Made by a program: the position numbers and the translations under genes. A stretch of 64,000 bases of DNA. Source: Planctomycetaceae bacterium (GTDB lineage: Bacteria > Planctomycetota > Planctomycetia > Planctomycetales > Planctomycetaceae). Shown in pieces: positions 38,648 through 48,385 of the stretch. The DNA is taken from the NCBI GenBank assembly GCA_018699955.1, contig JABISG010000109.1, forward strand, positions 1 through 64,000, read 5' to 3'. The notes under the pieces are model-generated. The model saw only the letters and a list, made by a program, of their open reading frames with translations, made no database searches and was not told where the DNA came from. The first letter of the stretch is position 1, and the number at the start of each line of letters is the position of its first letter.

Positions 38648-40105
38648 TCAGGCCAGGATGCCCTTCACCACTTCACCATGAATGTCGGTCAGGCGGAAGC
38701 GGCGGCCTTGGAATTTGTAGGTGAGGCGTTCGTGATCGATGCCCAACAGGTGCATGATAGTGGCCTGGAAATCGTGGACGTGGACGGGGTCTTTTGCGGG
38801 GTTGTAGGCGAAGTCGTCTGACTCGCCGTAGCTTGTGCCGCGTTTGATGCCGCCGCCGGCCATCCAGGTGGTGAAGACGTAGGGGTGATGATCGCGGCCC
38901 AGCGATTTGCGGTCGTTGATGTCTCCCTGGCAGAACGGCGTGCGGCCGAACTCGCCGCCCCATATCACCAGCGTGTCGTCCAGCAGGCCGCGTTGTTTGA
39001 GGTCCTTGATCAGTGCGGCCGAGGGTTGGTCGGTGTCGGTGCATTGGATCTTGAATTGGGTGCTGAGATTGCGGTGATGGTCCCAACCGGCGTGGAAACA
39101 CTGCACGAATCGCACACCGCGCTCGACGAGTCGCCGCGCCATCAGGCAGTTGTACGCGAACGATCCCTGCCGCGTGACGTCGGGGCCGTAACTTTCCAAC
39201 ACGTGTTTCGGTTCGGTGCTGAAGTCGGTCAGGTCCGGCACGCTCGCCTGCATGCGGTATGCCATTTCGTACTGAGCGATACGCGTCGCGATTTCCGGGT
39301 CGCCGAATTCGTCGTACTTCAATTGATTGAGCGTCTTCAGGTCATCGAGCAAACCACGGCGAACATCGCGGCTGACACCGTCGGGATTCGAGAGATAGAG
39401 CACCGGATTGCCATTGCCACGGAATTTTACGCCCTGGTACTTGGTCGGCAGAAACCCGCTGCCCCAGTAGAAATCGTAGAAAATCTGGCCGCAGCTCGCT
39501 TCCTTGTCGCGTGACGTCATCACAACGAAGCCGGGCAGTTCCTGCGTCTCGCTTCCCAGCCCGTAGGTTGCCCATGCGCCCATGCTCGGTCGGCCTGGCA
39601 GTTCGGCTCCGGTGAGAAAGAAGGTGATGGCCGGCGCGTGGTTCACCTGTGTGGTGTGCATCGATTTGATGAAACAGATTTCATCGGCGACGCTGCCAAT
39701 GTGCGGCAGAAAACCGCTGAGCCATGCACCGCATTCGCCATACTGTTTGAACTTGGAAAACGCCGGCAGAACGGCTTTGCTTTTGCCGGCGGTCATGGTG
39801 CTGAGCCGCTGGTTTTTGTGGACCGATTCGGGCAGTTCTTTGCCCCGCCACTTTTCCATCTGCGGCTTGTGGTCGTACATATCGACGTGCGGCGGCGCGC
39901 CGTTCTGCAGTAGATAGATGACGTTCTTCACCTTCGGCGGAAAGTGCGGCAGGTCCCGCAATCCGCCAAGCTGCGTCATCCCCTCACCGGCCGACAAACT
40001 GCCCGGCAGCAGCGACGCCAGCGCCGGAACGCCCAGCCCCATGGCATTCCGCGCAAAGAACTGCCGCCGCGTAAGATCCGCCGCTCGTTTGTTAAATGGG
40101 TTCAT
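38648..40105 (-). CDS. DUF1501 protein, Tat-exported
   Basis: A 485-residue DUF1501 protein. The Tat signal is LTRRQFFARNAMGLGVPALA. Family blocks: IYLLQNGAPPHVDMYDHKPQ, TTQVNHAPAITFFLTGAELP, CFHAGWDHHRNLSTQF and LVIWGGEFGRTPFCQGDIND. It follows the PSCyt1/DUF1549/DUF1553 gene by 58 nt, the standard planctomycete pair. The ATG at 40105 is preferred; an in-frame GTG at 40117 would add four residues. Function unknown. Confidence 0.94.
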   Translation of the reverse strand: MNPFNKRAADLTRRQFFARNAMGLGVPALASLLPGSLSAGEGMTQLGGLRDLPHFPPKVKNVIYLLQNGAPPHVDMYDHKPQMEKWRGKELPESVHKNQRLSTMTAGKSKAVLPAFSKFKQYGECGAWLSGFLPHIGSVADEICFIKSMHTTQVNHAPAITFFLTGAELPGRPSMGAWATYGLGSETQELPGFVVMTSRDKEASCGQIFYDFYWGSGFLPTKYQGVKFRGNGNPVLYLSNPDGVSRDVRRGLLDDLKTLNQLKYDEFGDPEIATRIAQYEMAYRMQASVPDLTDFSTEPKHVLESYGPDVTRQGSFAYNCLMARRLVERGVRFVQCFHAGWDHHRNLSTQFKIQCTDTDQPSAALIKDLKQRGLLDDTLVIWGGEFGRTPFCQGDINDRKSLGRDHHPYVFTTWMAGGGIKRGTSYGESDDFAYNPAKDPVHVHDFQATIMHLLGIDHERLTYKFQGRRFRLTDIHGEVVKGILA

Positions 40106-40133
40106 TGGATGTCTCACGCGTTAACCGATCGGT

Positions 40134-40155
40134 CCCACGGGACGCGGCTCGTGGG
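40134..40155. repeat. Dispersed palindrome, CCCACGGG family, second copy
   Basis: CCCACGGG-ACGCGG-CTCGTGGG followed by CTTTGG, as at 16620-16641. It sits in the short spacer inside the DUF1549/DUF1501 pair. Confidence 0.6.
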
Positions 40156-40163
40156 CTTTGGGG

Positions 40164-42587
40164 TTATTCCTTTGTGATCGTCTCGTCGAGATTCAAGATG
40201 ATCGTTGTGATTCCTGTGAACGCGGCCACTTCGGTTGCGTCGAGTTCTTCATCCGGCTTCGACTCGCCGACGGCAATCAACTTCTTCGCTGCAGCCGGAT
40301 CGTTTTTGTAGTGTTCGCGTAATGTCTTCAATCGCCCGGTGAATACTGCCAGTTCCAGCGGCTTCGGTTCGCGCGCCGTCAATCGTCGGAATGCCTCGGC
40401 GATGCGTGCTGCATCTGATTGGTCTGGAGTGAGCAATATGCGTTGCGCCAGCGCGCGGGCCGCTTCGACGTAGGTTACGTCGTTCAAGGTGACCAATGCG
40501 TGCAGCGGTGTGTTGGTGCGGGCGACTTTAACCTCGCAGGTTTGTCGGCGAGCGACGTCGAAGAAAATTGTCGGGCCGACAATTCGCCTCCAGAACTGAT
40601 ACAGGCTGCGGCGATAGAGCGCTTCGCCTTTGTCTTGCTGGTAACGAATTTTGCCGAAGGTTGCCTCTTCCCAAATGCCGGTCGGCTGATACCCCTTCAC
40701 CGGAGGGCCGCCGACTTTTTCAACCAACAGGCCGCTGGCTGCCAGCGCCTGATCGCGAATCATCCACGATGGCAGCCGAAATCGCGAACCGCGTGCCAGC
40801 AACCGGTTCTCCGGGTCGCGTTCGACCAGGGCCGGTTTGACTATCGACGATTGTCGATAGGTTGCACTGGTGACGATTAACCGCAGCATGTGTTTGACGT
40901 TCCAGGCGTTATCCGCATGCGAATTCTTGACCGACGGCTGCGCGACCGTCGGCGAGATGAACTCCGTCGCCAACCAATCGAGCAGTTGCGGATGCGACGG
41001 TGTATCGCCCTGCAGGCCGAAGTTTTCGGTGGTCTTCACCAGACCGACACCGAAGAACATCTGCCAAAAGCGATTGACGGTAACGCGTGCTGTGAGCGGA
41101 TGTGCGGGATCGACCAGCCAGTTGGCTAATGCCAGACGATTCGCCGGCGCTCCGTCAGCCAGCGGAGGCAGCGTCGCCGGCACACCGTGCGTCACTTTGT
41201 CACCGTACTTATTGTACGCTCCGCGAACGAGCATGAACGTGTCGCGCGGCTTGGCACGGTCGCGCATCACCATCGTGCGTGAGAACGAGCGTTCGTATCC
41301 TTCACGTTTTTTCTTTGCCGCCTCAGCTTCTTTTTTCGCTGCAACAACCTGTGGGTCGGCGTCCACTTTTTTCGCGTCATCGAGGCGGGTACGCGCCTGC
41401 TTTATCACCTCATCACGCTTCTTGTTTGCCTCAGCTTCAGCCGTCCGAAGCTTCTGCAGCTGTTGTTTTTGTTTGGGCGACGACAACCGGATGATGGGGT
41501 TGGCCAGTCCGCCGGCATCGTTGCGTCCGGTCTCGTCGACCGAATTGAAGTACGCCGAAATCTGGTAGTATTCCTTCTGCAGAAACGGATCGTACTTGTG
41601 ATCGTGACAACGGCAGCAATTGAACGTCAGCCCCATCCAAACGGTGCCGGTCGTCTCCACGCGATCCTGCACATAATCAACGCGCGACTCCTCGGCAATA
41701 CGGCCTCCCTCGCCGTTAATCATGTGGTTGCGATGAAACCCGGTTGCGATCAATTGATCCTGCGACGGGTTTGCCAACAGGTCGCCCGCCAATTGTTCGA
41801 TTGTGAATTGATCGAAAGGCATGTTGCCGTTGAGGGCGGAAATCACCCAGTCGCGCCAAAAGTACATCGTCCGTGTTGGGTCGCCCTGGTAACCGTTCGT
41901 GTCGGCATAGCGGGCAGCATCGAGCCAATCCCACACCATCCGCTCGCCGAATCGAGAAGACTTCAGCAATCGATCAACAACTCGTTCGTAAGCGCCCGGC
42001 GACTTGTCGGCCAGAAAGGCAGCGACCTCTTCGGGAGTCGGTGGCAGACCGGTCAAGTCGAGCGTCACCCGCCGTATCAACGTCTCCCGCCGCGTCATTG
42101 GCGAAGGCGAGAGTTTCTCGCGCTGCAGTCGTGCCAACACAAACCGGTCGATGGGATTGCGAACCCAATCTTCCTTTTGCACGGCCGGCAAAGCGGGCCG
42201 CTTCGGCGCGACAAACGCCCAGTGTTTCCCCCACGTCGCGCCTTCATCGATCCAGCGTTTCAGCACGTCAATCTGCTGCGCGGTGAGCTTGCGTGGCGAG
42301 TCAGCCGGCGGCATCACTTCGTCACTGTCGGTCGTAATAAGTCGGCGAAACAGTTCACTCTTGCCGCTTTGCCCCGGAACGACAATCGGCTCTTTGGTCC
42401 GCAGCGTGCTGTCCTTTTCGTCGAGCCGCAGATCGGCCTCGCGAGATTTCTGGTCCGGCCCGTGACACTGCAGGCAATTATCCGACAGAATCGGCAGCAC
42501 ATCTCGCGAAAAATCAACCGGCTCGGCCGCGAACGCACCGTCGGCCAGCAGAATGAATAGTATTATTGCAATCGCAGGCTTGCCCAT
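40164..42587 (-). CDS. PSCyt1/DUF1549/DUF1553 protein
   Basis: An 807-residue exported protein with the standard three-part architecture. The signal peptide (1-21) is followed by a PSCyt1 cytochrome domain with CLQCH (Cys38, Cys41, His42) and VMPPADSPRKL as the Met axial region, then DUF1549 (about 145-345: LIRRVTLDLTGLPPTPEEV, ARYADTNGYQ, FNCCRCHDHKYDPF) and DUF1553 (about 470-770: HPLTARVTVNRFWQMFFGVG, RPPS-like SFRLPSWMIRDQAL). A Lys/Glu-rich coiled linker lies at about 365-430. It is upstream of and co-directional with the DUF1501 gene. Confidence 0.95.
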   Translation of the reverse strand: MGKPAIAIILFILLADGAFAAEPVDFSRDVLPILSDNCLQCHGPDQKSREADLRLDEKDSTLRTKEPIVVPGQSGKSELFRRLITTDSDEVMPPADSPRKLTAQQIDVLKRWIDEGATWGKHWAFVAPKRPALPAVQKEDWVRNPIDRFVLARLQREKLSPSPMTRRETLIRRVTLDLTGLPPTPEEVAAFLADKSPGAYERVVDRLLKSSRFGERMVWDWLDAARYADTNGYQGDPTRTMYFWRDWVISALNGNMPFDQFTIEQLAGDLLANPSQDQLIATGFHRNHMINGEGGRIAEESRVDYVQDRVETTGTVWMGLTFNCCRCHDHKYDPFLQKEYYQISAYFNSVDETGRNDAGGLANPIIRLSSPKQKQQLQKLRTAEAEANKKRDEVIKQARTRLDDAKKVDADPQVVAAKKEAEAAKKKREGYERSFSRTMVMRDRAKPRDTFMLVRGAYNKYGDKVTHGVPATLPPLADGAPANRLALANWLVDPAHPLTARVTVNRFWQMFFGVGLVKTTENFGLQGDTPSHPQLLDWLATEFISPTVAQPSVKNSHADNAWNVKHMLRLIVTSATYRQSSIVKPALVERDPENRLLARGSRFRLPSWMIRDQALAASGLLVEKVGGPPVKGYQPTGIWEEATFGKIRYQQDKGEALYRRSLYQFWRRIVGPTIFFDVARRQTCEVKVARTNTPLHALVTLNDVTYVEAARALAQRILLTPDQSDAARIAEAFRRLTAREPKPLELAVFTGRLKTLREHYKNDPAAAKKLIAVGESKPDEELDATEVAAFTGITTIILNLDETITKE

Positions 42588-42841
42588 AATTTAACCGTAT
42601 GATTTCTGCGGGTGTGTTGCAGTGCCATGCGTCGATTCGCCACTACCTACGATGTTAACCTACGCCCGGACGTCTGGAAAGCAAATCGGAGCGGCGGGTC
42701 AGCTTTTGCACGTCACTGCCTTTCAGGCATGCATGTTTGGTCACTTCTGGCCGAAATCCAGCGGGCTTTGCATCGCTGTCACCAACGTGGTTCAATAACA
42801 GTGGTTCTGACACCCAATTGACTACCTGAAGAGAACATCCC

Positions 42842-45800
42842 ATGTCGTTCGACCACGGATTGATGCGAGGAAGACTCGCCGCGATCACTGTTGGCGTGTT
42901 TCTTGTGACTGTTTCAAGTCTCCTGGCACAACAACCCAAGTCGTATCTCGTGGCCGAGACCGAGCCGCTTTCTGCGGCCGAACAGCAGAAGAAATTTCAT
43001 TTGCCGCCCGGTTTTGAGATTCAGCTTGTCGCATCGGAACCGGCAATCGGGCAGCCGATGAACATGAACTTCGATGCGGCCGGTCGGTTGTGGGTCACTC
43101 ATTCTATTGAGTATCCGTATCCCGCGCAAGGCGATGTTGAGCCGCGTAATTCAAAATTTCCCGACGTTGGCGATCACGAGCCGCGCGATCGGCTGACGGT
43201 GTTTTCCGGCATCGGGCCGGACGGCACGCCGGCGAAGACGTGGAATTTTATCGACGGCCTCAACATCCCGATGGGACATACGGCGGTGAAAGGTGGAGTG
43301 ATCGTCTACAGCATTCCGAACATCTATTTCTGCCCCGACGCGGACGGCGATGGAAAATCGGATTCGCGACGGGTGTTATACGGCAAATTCGGCAATACCG
43401 ACACGCACGGCATGAACAACGGTTTCACCCGCTGGATCGACGGTTGGATTTACGCCTGCCACGGGTTCAGCAACACATCGAATGTGAAAGGGGCCGACGG
43501 CCATGCGTTTCAAATGAACTCCGGCAACACCTATCGCTTTCGTGAAGATGGCTTGCGGATTGAACAATTTACGTGGGGGCAGGTGAATCCGTTCGGACTG
43601 ACATTCGATCCGCTGGGCAACGTCTATTCGGCCGACTGTCATTCGATGCCGCTGATGCTGCTACTGCGAGGCGCCTATTATTCCAGCTTCAGCAAACCGC
43701 ACGACGGTCTGGGATTCGGCCCCGACATGATCGACCACAGTCATGGTTCAACCGGCATTTGCGGCCCGGCATATTACGCCGCGACTCATTTTCCCGCTGA
43801 GTATCGCGACAACATTTTCCTCTGCAATCCGGTCACCGGGCAGGTTCATCGCGATCGGCTGAAGGACGTCGGCTCGACGCGGCTGGTTGACACGCTGCCC
43901 GACTTCATCACCTGCGACGATCCGTGGTTCCGTCCGGTCGATTTGCAGGTCGGTCCAGACGGAGCGCTGTATCTCGCCGACTTTTATAATGCGATCATCG
44001 GTCACTACGAAGTCCCGCTGAAACATTCTCGCCGCGACCGTGAGCGCGGACGCGTGTGGCGGATTGTCTATCGTGGAACGGATAAGAAGCTTGAATCGCC
44101 GACGGCGCCCAACCTTAGACAATCCGACTTGGCGCAGCTCCTGAAGAAGCTCGGCGACGACAACCTCACCGTGCGGACACTGGCAACAAACGAGATTGTA
44201 GACCGATTTGGTGTCCAGGCCGTTCCGGCGGTTCGCGAGTTGATGGCGGGTGAATCTTTGCCGACACAACGGGCGCACGGGTTGTGGGTGCTATTTCGCC
44301 TGAAACAACTCGATGTTGCCACCGCCGAAATGCTGAGCCGCGACGAAAGCAGGTTGGTGCGGACACATCTGGCGCGATCGTTAGCCGAACGTGATCCGTG
44401 GCAGCCGGAACATTTCTCGATCGTTCGCCGGTTGCTCGTTGACCGCGGCGCATTTGTGCGCCGCGCGGCGGCCGACGCATTGGGGCGGCAACCGCAGATT
44501 GGAAACGTTCGCCCGCTGCTGGCGCTGTTGGCCGGTGTCTCCAAGACAGACACCCATTTGCGGCACACGGGAAAGATTGCGCTGCGAAACCAACTGCGAG
44601 ATAAGACCGTCATCGCCCAACTTGACGATCTGCAACTGAAAAGGGGCGATCGACAACAATTGGCGGCAGTTGCAATCGCAGTTTCAACAGCAAACACCGC
44701 CGACTGGTTGGCGAAGCAATTGGAAGAACTTGCCGCGAAGGAGTCGGAATACGAAAGTTACGTGAAACACATTGCGCGTCATGGTTCCGCCACGTCGCTC
44801 GAAAGTCTGGCAACCATAATCCGCAAACGATTTGCAGGCGATTTTGTGTCCCAGCATCAGCAACTGTTAGCCATTCAAACAGGATTGGAGCAGCGCGGCG
44901 TGACGGGCAGTCGTACGATTCGCGATTGGGCTAAACAGTTGGCTCGCACGTTATTCACTGTGGACGCGAGCACGACGGTCGCTTGGACTCATTCGCGGTT
45001 GGCCGGCAAAAAGCAACAAAACGACGCATGGACGGTGCAACAACGAAAGTGTGACGACGGCAAGCAGGCGGCATTCTTTTGCACGCTACCCAGCGGGGAA
45101 AACGCAACGGGCGTGATGCGGTCGGAAGCATTCGTGCTGCCGGATGTTCTTTCGTTCTACCTCGCCGGTCATGGCGGTCACCCGAAACAGCCGCGCCATA
45201 CAAAGAATGCCGTGCGGCTGCGAAGCGCGAACACCGGCACCGTACTCGCTGAAACATTTCCTCCCCGCAACGATACGGCCCGGCAAGTTAAGTGGACGTT
45301 GCCGAAGCATGCCGGCGAAAAGGTTTATCTCGAATTGATCGACGGCGATGACAACGCCCATGGCTATGCCTGGTTGGCCGTTGGTCGATTCTCCCTCGCC
45401 GGACTCAATGCGGAAGAGTTTTCAAGTTTTCACGCCGCCGCAAATCTGGTGGATCGGTTCCAACTGACGGAACTGCAGCCCAAACTCGGCAAGCTGCTTG
45501 CAAACGAGAAACTACAGACATCACAGCGCACTGCAGCTGCCGAAGCGCTGCTTGCGTTGAAATCGGACGCCCGTCTGTCGTCGTTGACTCCTCTGTTAGG
45601 AATCCCCACAACCGCCGACTCGATGCGCGACGCCATCTTCGAAGGCGTTCGGCGACGCGACGACAAACAGATTGCGCAGGTTCTTTCTGTGGCAATGGCG
45701 AGCGTCTCAGCTGCGGAGCAAAGCGCTCTCGCCAATTCGCTGGTTGGCGATGCGAAGGGTGGGGAAGCCCTATTGAAATTGGTGTCCGACGGAAGAGCGT

Positions 45801-46384
45801 CGGCCCGGCTGCTCACGCTGCCAACGGTGAGACAGAAACTGGATGTGCTGAAACTCCACGATGCCGACCGCCGGATTGCAGAGTTGACATCGCGACTGCC
45901 GTCCCAGAATGCGACGATCGCCAAGTTGGTTGCAGCGCGGCGTGAGTCATTTTCTACAACGGCGGCATCGGCCCTGCGCGGTTTGGAACTCTTCAAACAG
46001 AATTGTGCTGCGTGTCATCGCATTGGTAAAGAGGGCGCACTCATCGCGCCGCAACTGGACGGCATCGGCCTGCGGCCCGTCGATCGTCTGCTGGAAGACG
46101 TACTCGATCCCAACCGCAACGTCGACGCCGCGTTCCGCTCGACGACAATCATTCTCAATAGCGGCAAAGTCCGCACCGGCCTCTTCCGTCGCGAGCAAGG
46201 GGCGACGCTTGTCTTCGCCGACGAGAAAGGCAAGGAGTTCAGCATCGGCAAAGCAGAGATTGAGGAACGAGCCAAATCACCCTTGTCTCCCATGCCAGGC
46301 AATTTCGGTGAAAAACTGAAGGCCGCAGAATTTAACGATTTATTGGCATATCTGCTGCAGCAGAGGGCGAAACCGGTGAAGTAG
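42842..46384 (+). CDS. PVC-type haem-binding CxxCH protein with beta-propeller and HEAT-like domains
   Basis: A 1180-residue exported protein. After the N-terminal export signal (about 10-31) comes a membrane-bound-dehydrogenase-type beta-propeller (about 50-420: PPGFEIQLVASEPAIGQPMN, IGHYEVPLKHSRRDRERGRV), then HEAT-like alpha repeats (about 425-700) with LLVDRGAFVRRAAADALGRQ, a beta-sandwich, more helices, and a C-terminal cytochrome c with NCAACHRIGKEGALIAPQLD (Cys1055, Cys1058, His1059). The propeller probably oxidises a sugar or alcohol and the haem takes the electrons, but this is inference. It is the first of three large secreted proteins on the plus strand. Confidence 0.93.
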   Translation: MSFDHGLMRGRLAAITVGVFLVTVSSLLAQQPKSYLVAETEPLSAAEQQKKFHLPPGFEIQLVASEPAIGQPMNMNFDAAGRLWVTHSIEYPYPAQGDVEPRNSKFPDVGDHEPRDRLTVFSGIGPDGTPAKTWNFIDGLNIPMGHTAVKGGVIVYSIPNIYFCPDADGDGKSDSRRVLYGKFGNTDTHGMNNGFTRWIDGWIYACHGFSNTSNVKGADGHAFQMNSGNTYRFREDGLRIEQFTWGQVNPFGLTFDPLGNVYSADCHSMPLMLLLRGAYYSSFSKPHDGLGFGPDMIDHSHGSTGICGPAYYAATHFPAEYRDNIFLCNPVTGQVHRDRLKDVGSTRLVDTLPDFITCDDPWFRPVDLQVGPDGALYLADFYNAIIGHYEVPLKHSRRDRERGRVWRIVYRGTDKKLESPTAPNLRQSDLAQLLKKLGDDNLTVRTLATNEIVDRFGVQAVPAVRELMAGESLPTQRAHGLWVLFRLKQLDVATAEMLSRDESRLVRTHLARSLAERDPWQPEHFSIVRRLLVDRGAFVRRAAADALGRQPQIGNVRPLLALLAGVSKTDTHLRHTGKIALRNQLRDKTVIAQLDDLQLKRGDRQQLAAVAIAVSTANTADWLAKQLEELAAKESEYESYVKHIARHGSATSLESLATIIRKRFAGDFVSQHQQLLAIQTGLEQRGVTGSRTIRDWAKQLARTLFTVDASTTVAWTHSRLAGKKQQNDAWTVQQRKCDDGKQAAFFCTLPSGENATGVMRSEAFVLPDVLSFYLAGHGGHPKQPRHTKNAVRLRSANTGTVLAETFPPRNDTARQVKWTLPKHAGEKVYLELIDGDDNAHGYAWLAVGRFSLAGLNAEEFSSFHAAANLVDRFQLTELQPKLGKLLANEKLQTSQRTAAAEALLALKSDARLSSLTPLLGIPTTADSMRDAIFEGVRRRDDKQIAQVLSVAMASVSAAEQSALANSLVGDAKGGEALLKLVSDGRASARLLTLPTVRQKLDVLKLHDADRRIAELTSRLPSQNATIAKLVAARRESFSTTAASALRGLELFKQNCAACHRIGKEGALIAPQLDGIGLRPVDRLLEDVLDPNRNVDAAFRSTTIILNSGKVRTGLFRREQGATLVFADEKGKEFSIGKAEIEERAKSPLSPMPGNFGEKLKAAEFNDLLAYLLQQRAKPVK

Positions 46385-46605
46385 ACAGCAGCGGCTCGCC
46401 TGACTTCGGTGTCGTATTTCGAGGTGATTCGCTTCTCCTTGCCATCGCATTGGCCGGCCTAACCGCACTGTTTTTTCGCCAACAGTTTCGCCGGGCCGGT
46501 CTGTCCGGTTAGAATGGGAAGCCACAATTGATTAACAATTCGGGGGCTTTAGACTTCCCCCAAGACCGTAATTACGCATCGCCCACCAGAGAGGGAGAAC
46601 CCACG

Positions 46606-48276
46606 ATGAGACACCCCCGCCGATTCACCGCATTGGCCTGCCTACTCCTGTTGACGGGTCTGACGCCGCTAACAGCCGGTGAAAAAGAAGACGGTTTTAA
46701 GAGTATCTTCGACGGCAAGACGCTCGACGGTTGGGACGGCAATCCCAAGTTCTGGCATGTCGAAGACGGAACCATTACCGGGCAAACCACCAAAGACAAT
46801 CCTACCAAAGGCAATACGTTCATCATCTGGCGCGGCGAAACGGCCGACTTCGAATTGAAGTTGCAGTATCGCATCATCGACGGTAACAGCGGCATTCAGT
46901 ACCGCAGCTTCCGGCTGAAAAATGGAGCCGACAAATGGCGGATCGGCGGATATCAAGGTGACTTCGAAGCCGGCGACACGTACTCGGGAATTTTGTACGG
47001 CGAGCAGTTCCGTGGAATTCTCGCCAAGCGGGGCGACAAAACCGTCTTGAGCCGAACGGACGGCAAGTTCAAGGTCACCACTGTGGGCAGCGTCGGTGAT
47101 ACGAAAGAAATTCAGGCAAAGATCAAGAAGGAAGACTGGAACGACTACCACATCACCGCCAAGGGATTTCATTTCATTCACAGAATCAACGGCGTGACGA
47201 CGATCGATTGCACCGACAACGACGAGAAACAGCGCCGGGCCTCGGGAATTCTTGCTTTGCAACTGCACGCCGGACCGCCGATGAAAGTGCAGTTCCGCAA
47301 CATCCGCATCAAACGCACCAAGCCCGCGAAGAAAGCGGCCAAGCTCGATCTAAAAAAAAAAGATCGTAAGGTGACCAGAAAGGTTGTGCTGATTGCCGGA
47401 GTCAAGAGTCACGGCTATGGCGCTCACGAACACAAAGCGGGCTGCATACTGTTGGCCGAAGCGCTGAATGCCAGCGGGTTGCCAATCGAAGCCAGCGTCG
47501 TCACCGAGGGATGGCCGAAGGACGCCAGTGTTCTCGACGATGCCGATTCGATCGTCATCTATGCCGACGGTGGCGGCCGGCATCCGTTCAATGCCCACAT
47601 CGAAGAAATCGATAAGTTGATGAAGAAGGGCGTCGGGCTGGTCTGCATTCATTACGGCGTCGAAGTCCCCAAGGGAAAATCGGGCAACGCGTTTCTCGAT
47701 TGGACCGGTGGATATTTTGAAACCGACTGGTCGGTCAACCCGCACTGGACGGCCAACTACCGGCAGTTTCAGAAACATCCCACCACGCAGGGCGTCCAGC
47801 CGTTTTCGATTCGGGACGAATGGTATTACCACATGCGGTTTCGCGAGAAGTTTCAGGACGTCACCCCCATTCTGACCGACCTGCCGCCGACGGACACGCT
47901 GGTGAAAGCCGACGGCACACTCGCCCGCCCCGACAACGCACACAACAACAACGCCTTCGTCCGCAAAGCCGTATTGGAAGACAAGCAACCGCAACACATG
48001 GCTTGGGCACGCAATCGTCCCGACGGTGGCCGCGGTTTCGGTTTCACCGGCGGACACGATCATTGGAACTGGGGCCACAACCAGTTCCGCAAACTCGTAC
48101 TGAACGCCATCGTCTGGACGGCACACGGCGAAGTACCGAAAGCCGGTGTGCCGTCAAAGCCGCTGACCGTCAAAGACCTGATGGCCAACCAGGACTATGA
48201 AGTTGCAAAGAACTTCAACCCGGCCCGCATCCAGGCGATGTTGGATCAGTGGAATCGGCAATCGGCCGCGAAGTAG
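46606..48276 (+). CDS. Secreted DUF1080-ThuA fusion protein
   Basis: A 556-residue exported protein. Signal peptide (about 1-24), then DUF1080 (3-keto-disaccharide hydrolase/LamG-like, about 30-240) with SIFDGKTLDGWDGNPKFWHV and IIDGNSGIQYRSFRL, then a Lys-rich linker containing LDLKKKDRK, then a ThuA/trehalose-utilisation-type domain (about 260-500: VVLIAGVKSHGYGAHEHKAG, GVGLVCIHYGVEVPKGKSG, WARNRPDGGRGFGFTGGHDH). The pairing points to carbohydrate processing. The linker is coded by an A10 run (47352-47361). The ATG at 46606 is preceded by AGGGAG. A possible -10 (TAGAAT) is at 46510. Confidence 0.93.
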   Translation: MRHPRRFTALACLLLLTGLTPLTAGEKEDGFKSIFDGKTLDGWDGNPKFWHVEDGTITGQTTKDNPTKGNTFIIWRGETADFELKLQYRIIDGNSGIQYRSFRLKNGADKWRIGGYQGDFEAGDTYSGILYGEQFRGILAKRGDKTVLSRTDGKFKVTTVGSVGDTKEIQAKIKKEDWNDYHITAKGFHFIHRINGVTTIDCTDNDEKQRRASGILALQLHAGPPMKVQFRNIRIKRTKPAKKAAKLDLKKKDRKVTRKVVLIAGVKSHGYGAHEHKAGCILLAEALNASGLPIEASVVTEGWPKDASVLDDADSIVIYADGGGRHPFNAHIEEIDKLMKKGVGLVCIHYGVEVPKGKSGNAFLDWTGGYFETDWSVNPHWTANYRQFQKHPTTQGVQPFSIRDEWYYHMRFREKFQDVTPILTDLPPTDTLVKADGTLARPDNAHNNNAFVRKAVLEDKQPQHMAWARNRPDGGRGFGFTGGHDHWNWGHNQFRKLVLNAIVWTAHGEVPKAGVPSKPLTVKDLMANQDYEVAKNFNPARIQAMLDQWNRQSAAK

Positions 48277-48385
48277 TAAGACGTGTGAGAGCGTGAATAC
48301 GATCAGATATCAGACAGTTCCTGAGCAGCAGATTCAGCCGCAAATATTTTTGATTCTCAGTCATCGCATGCAAAGAAAGAACGTC

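Noticed and set aside
42588-42841. Possible small gene between the divergent haem-protein genes (69 codons from 42612)
   Set aside because: No ribosome site, no conserved features and unusual composition. It is more likely a promoter region.
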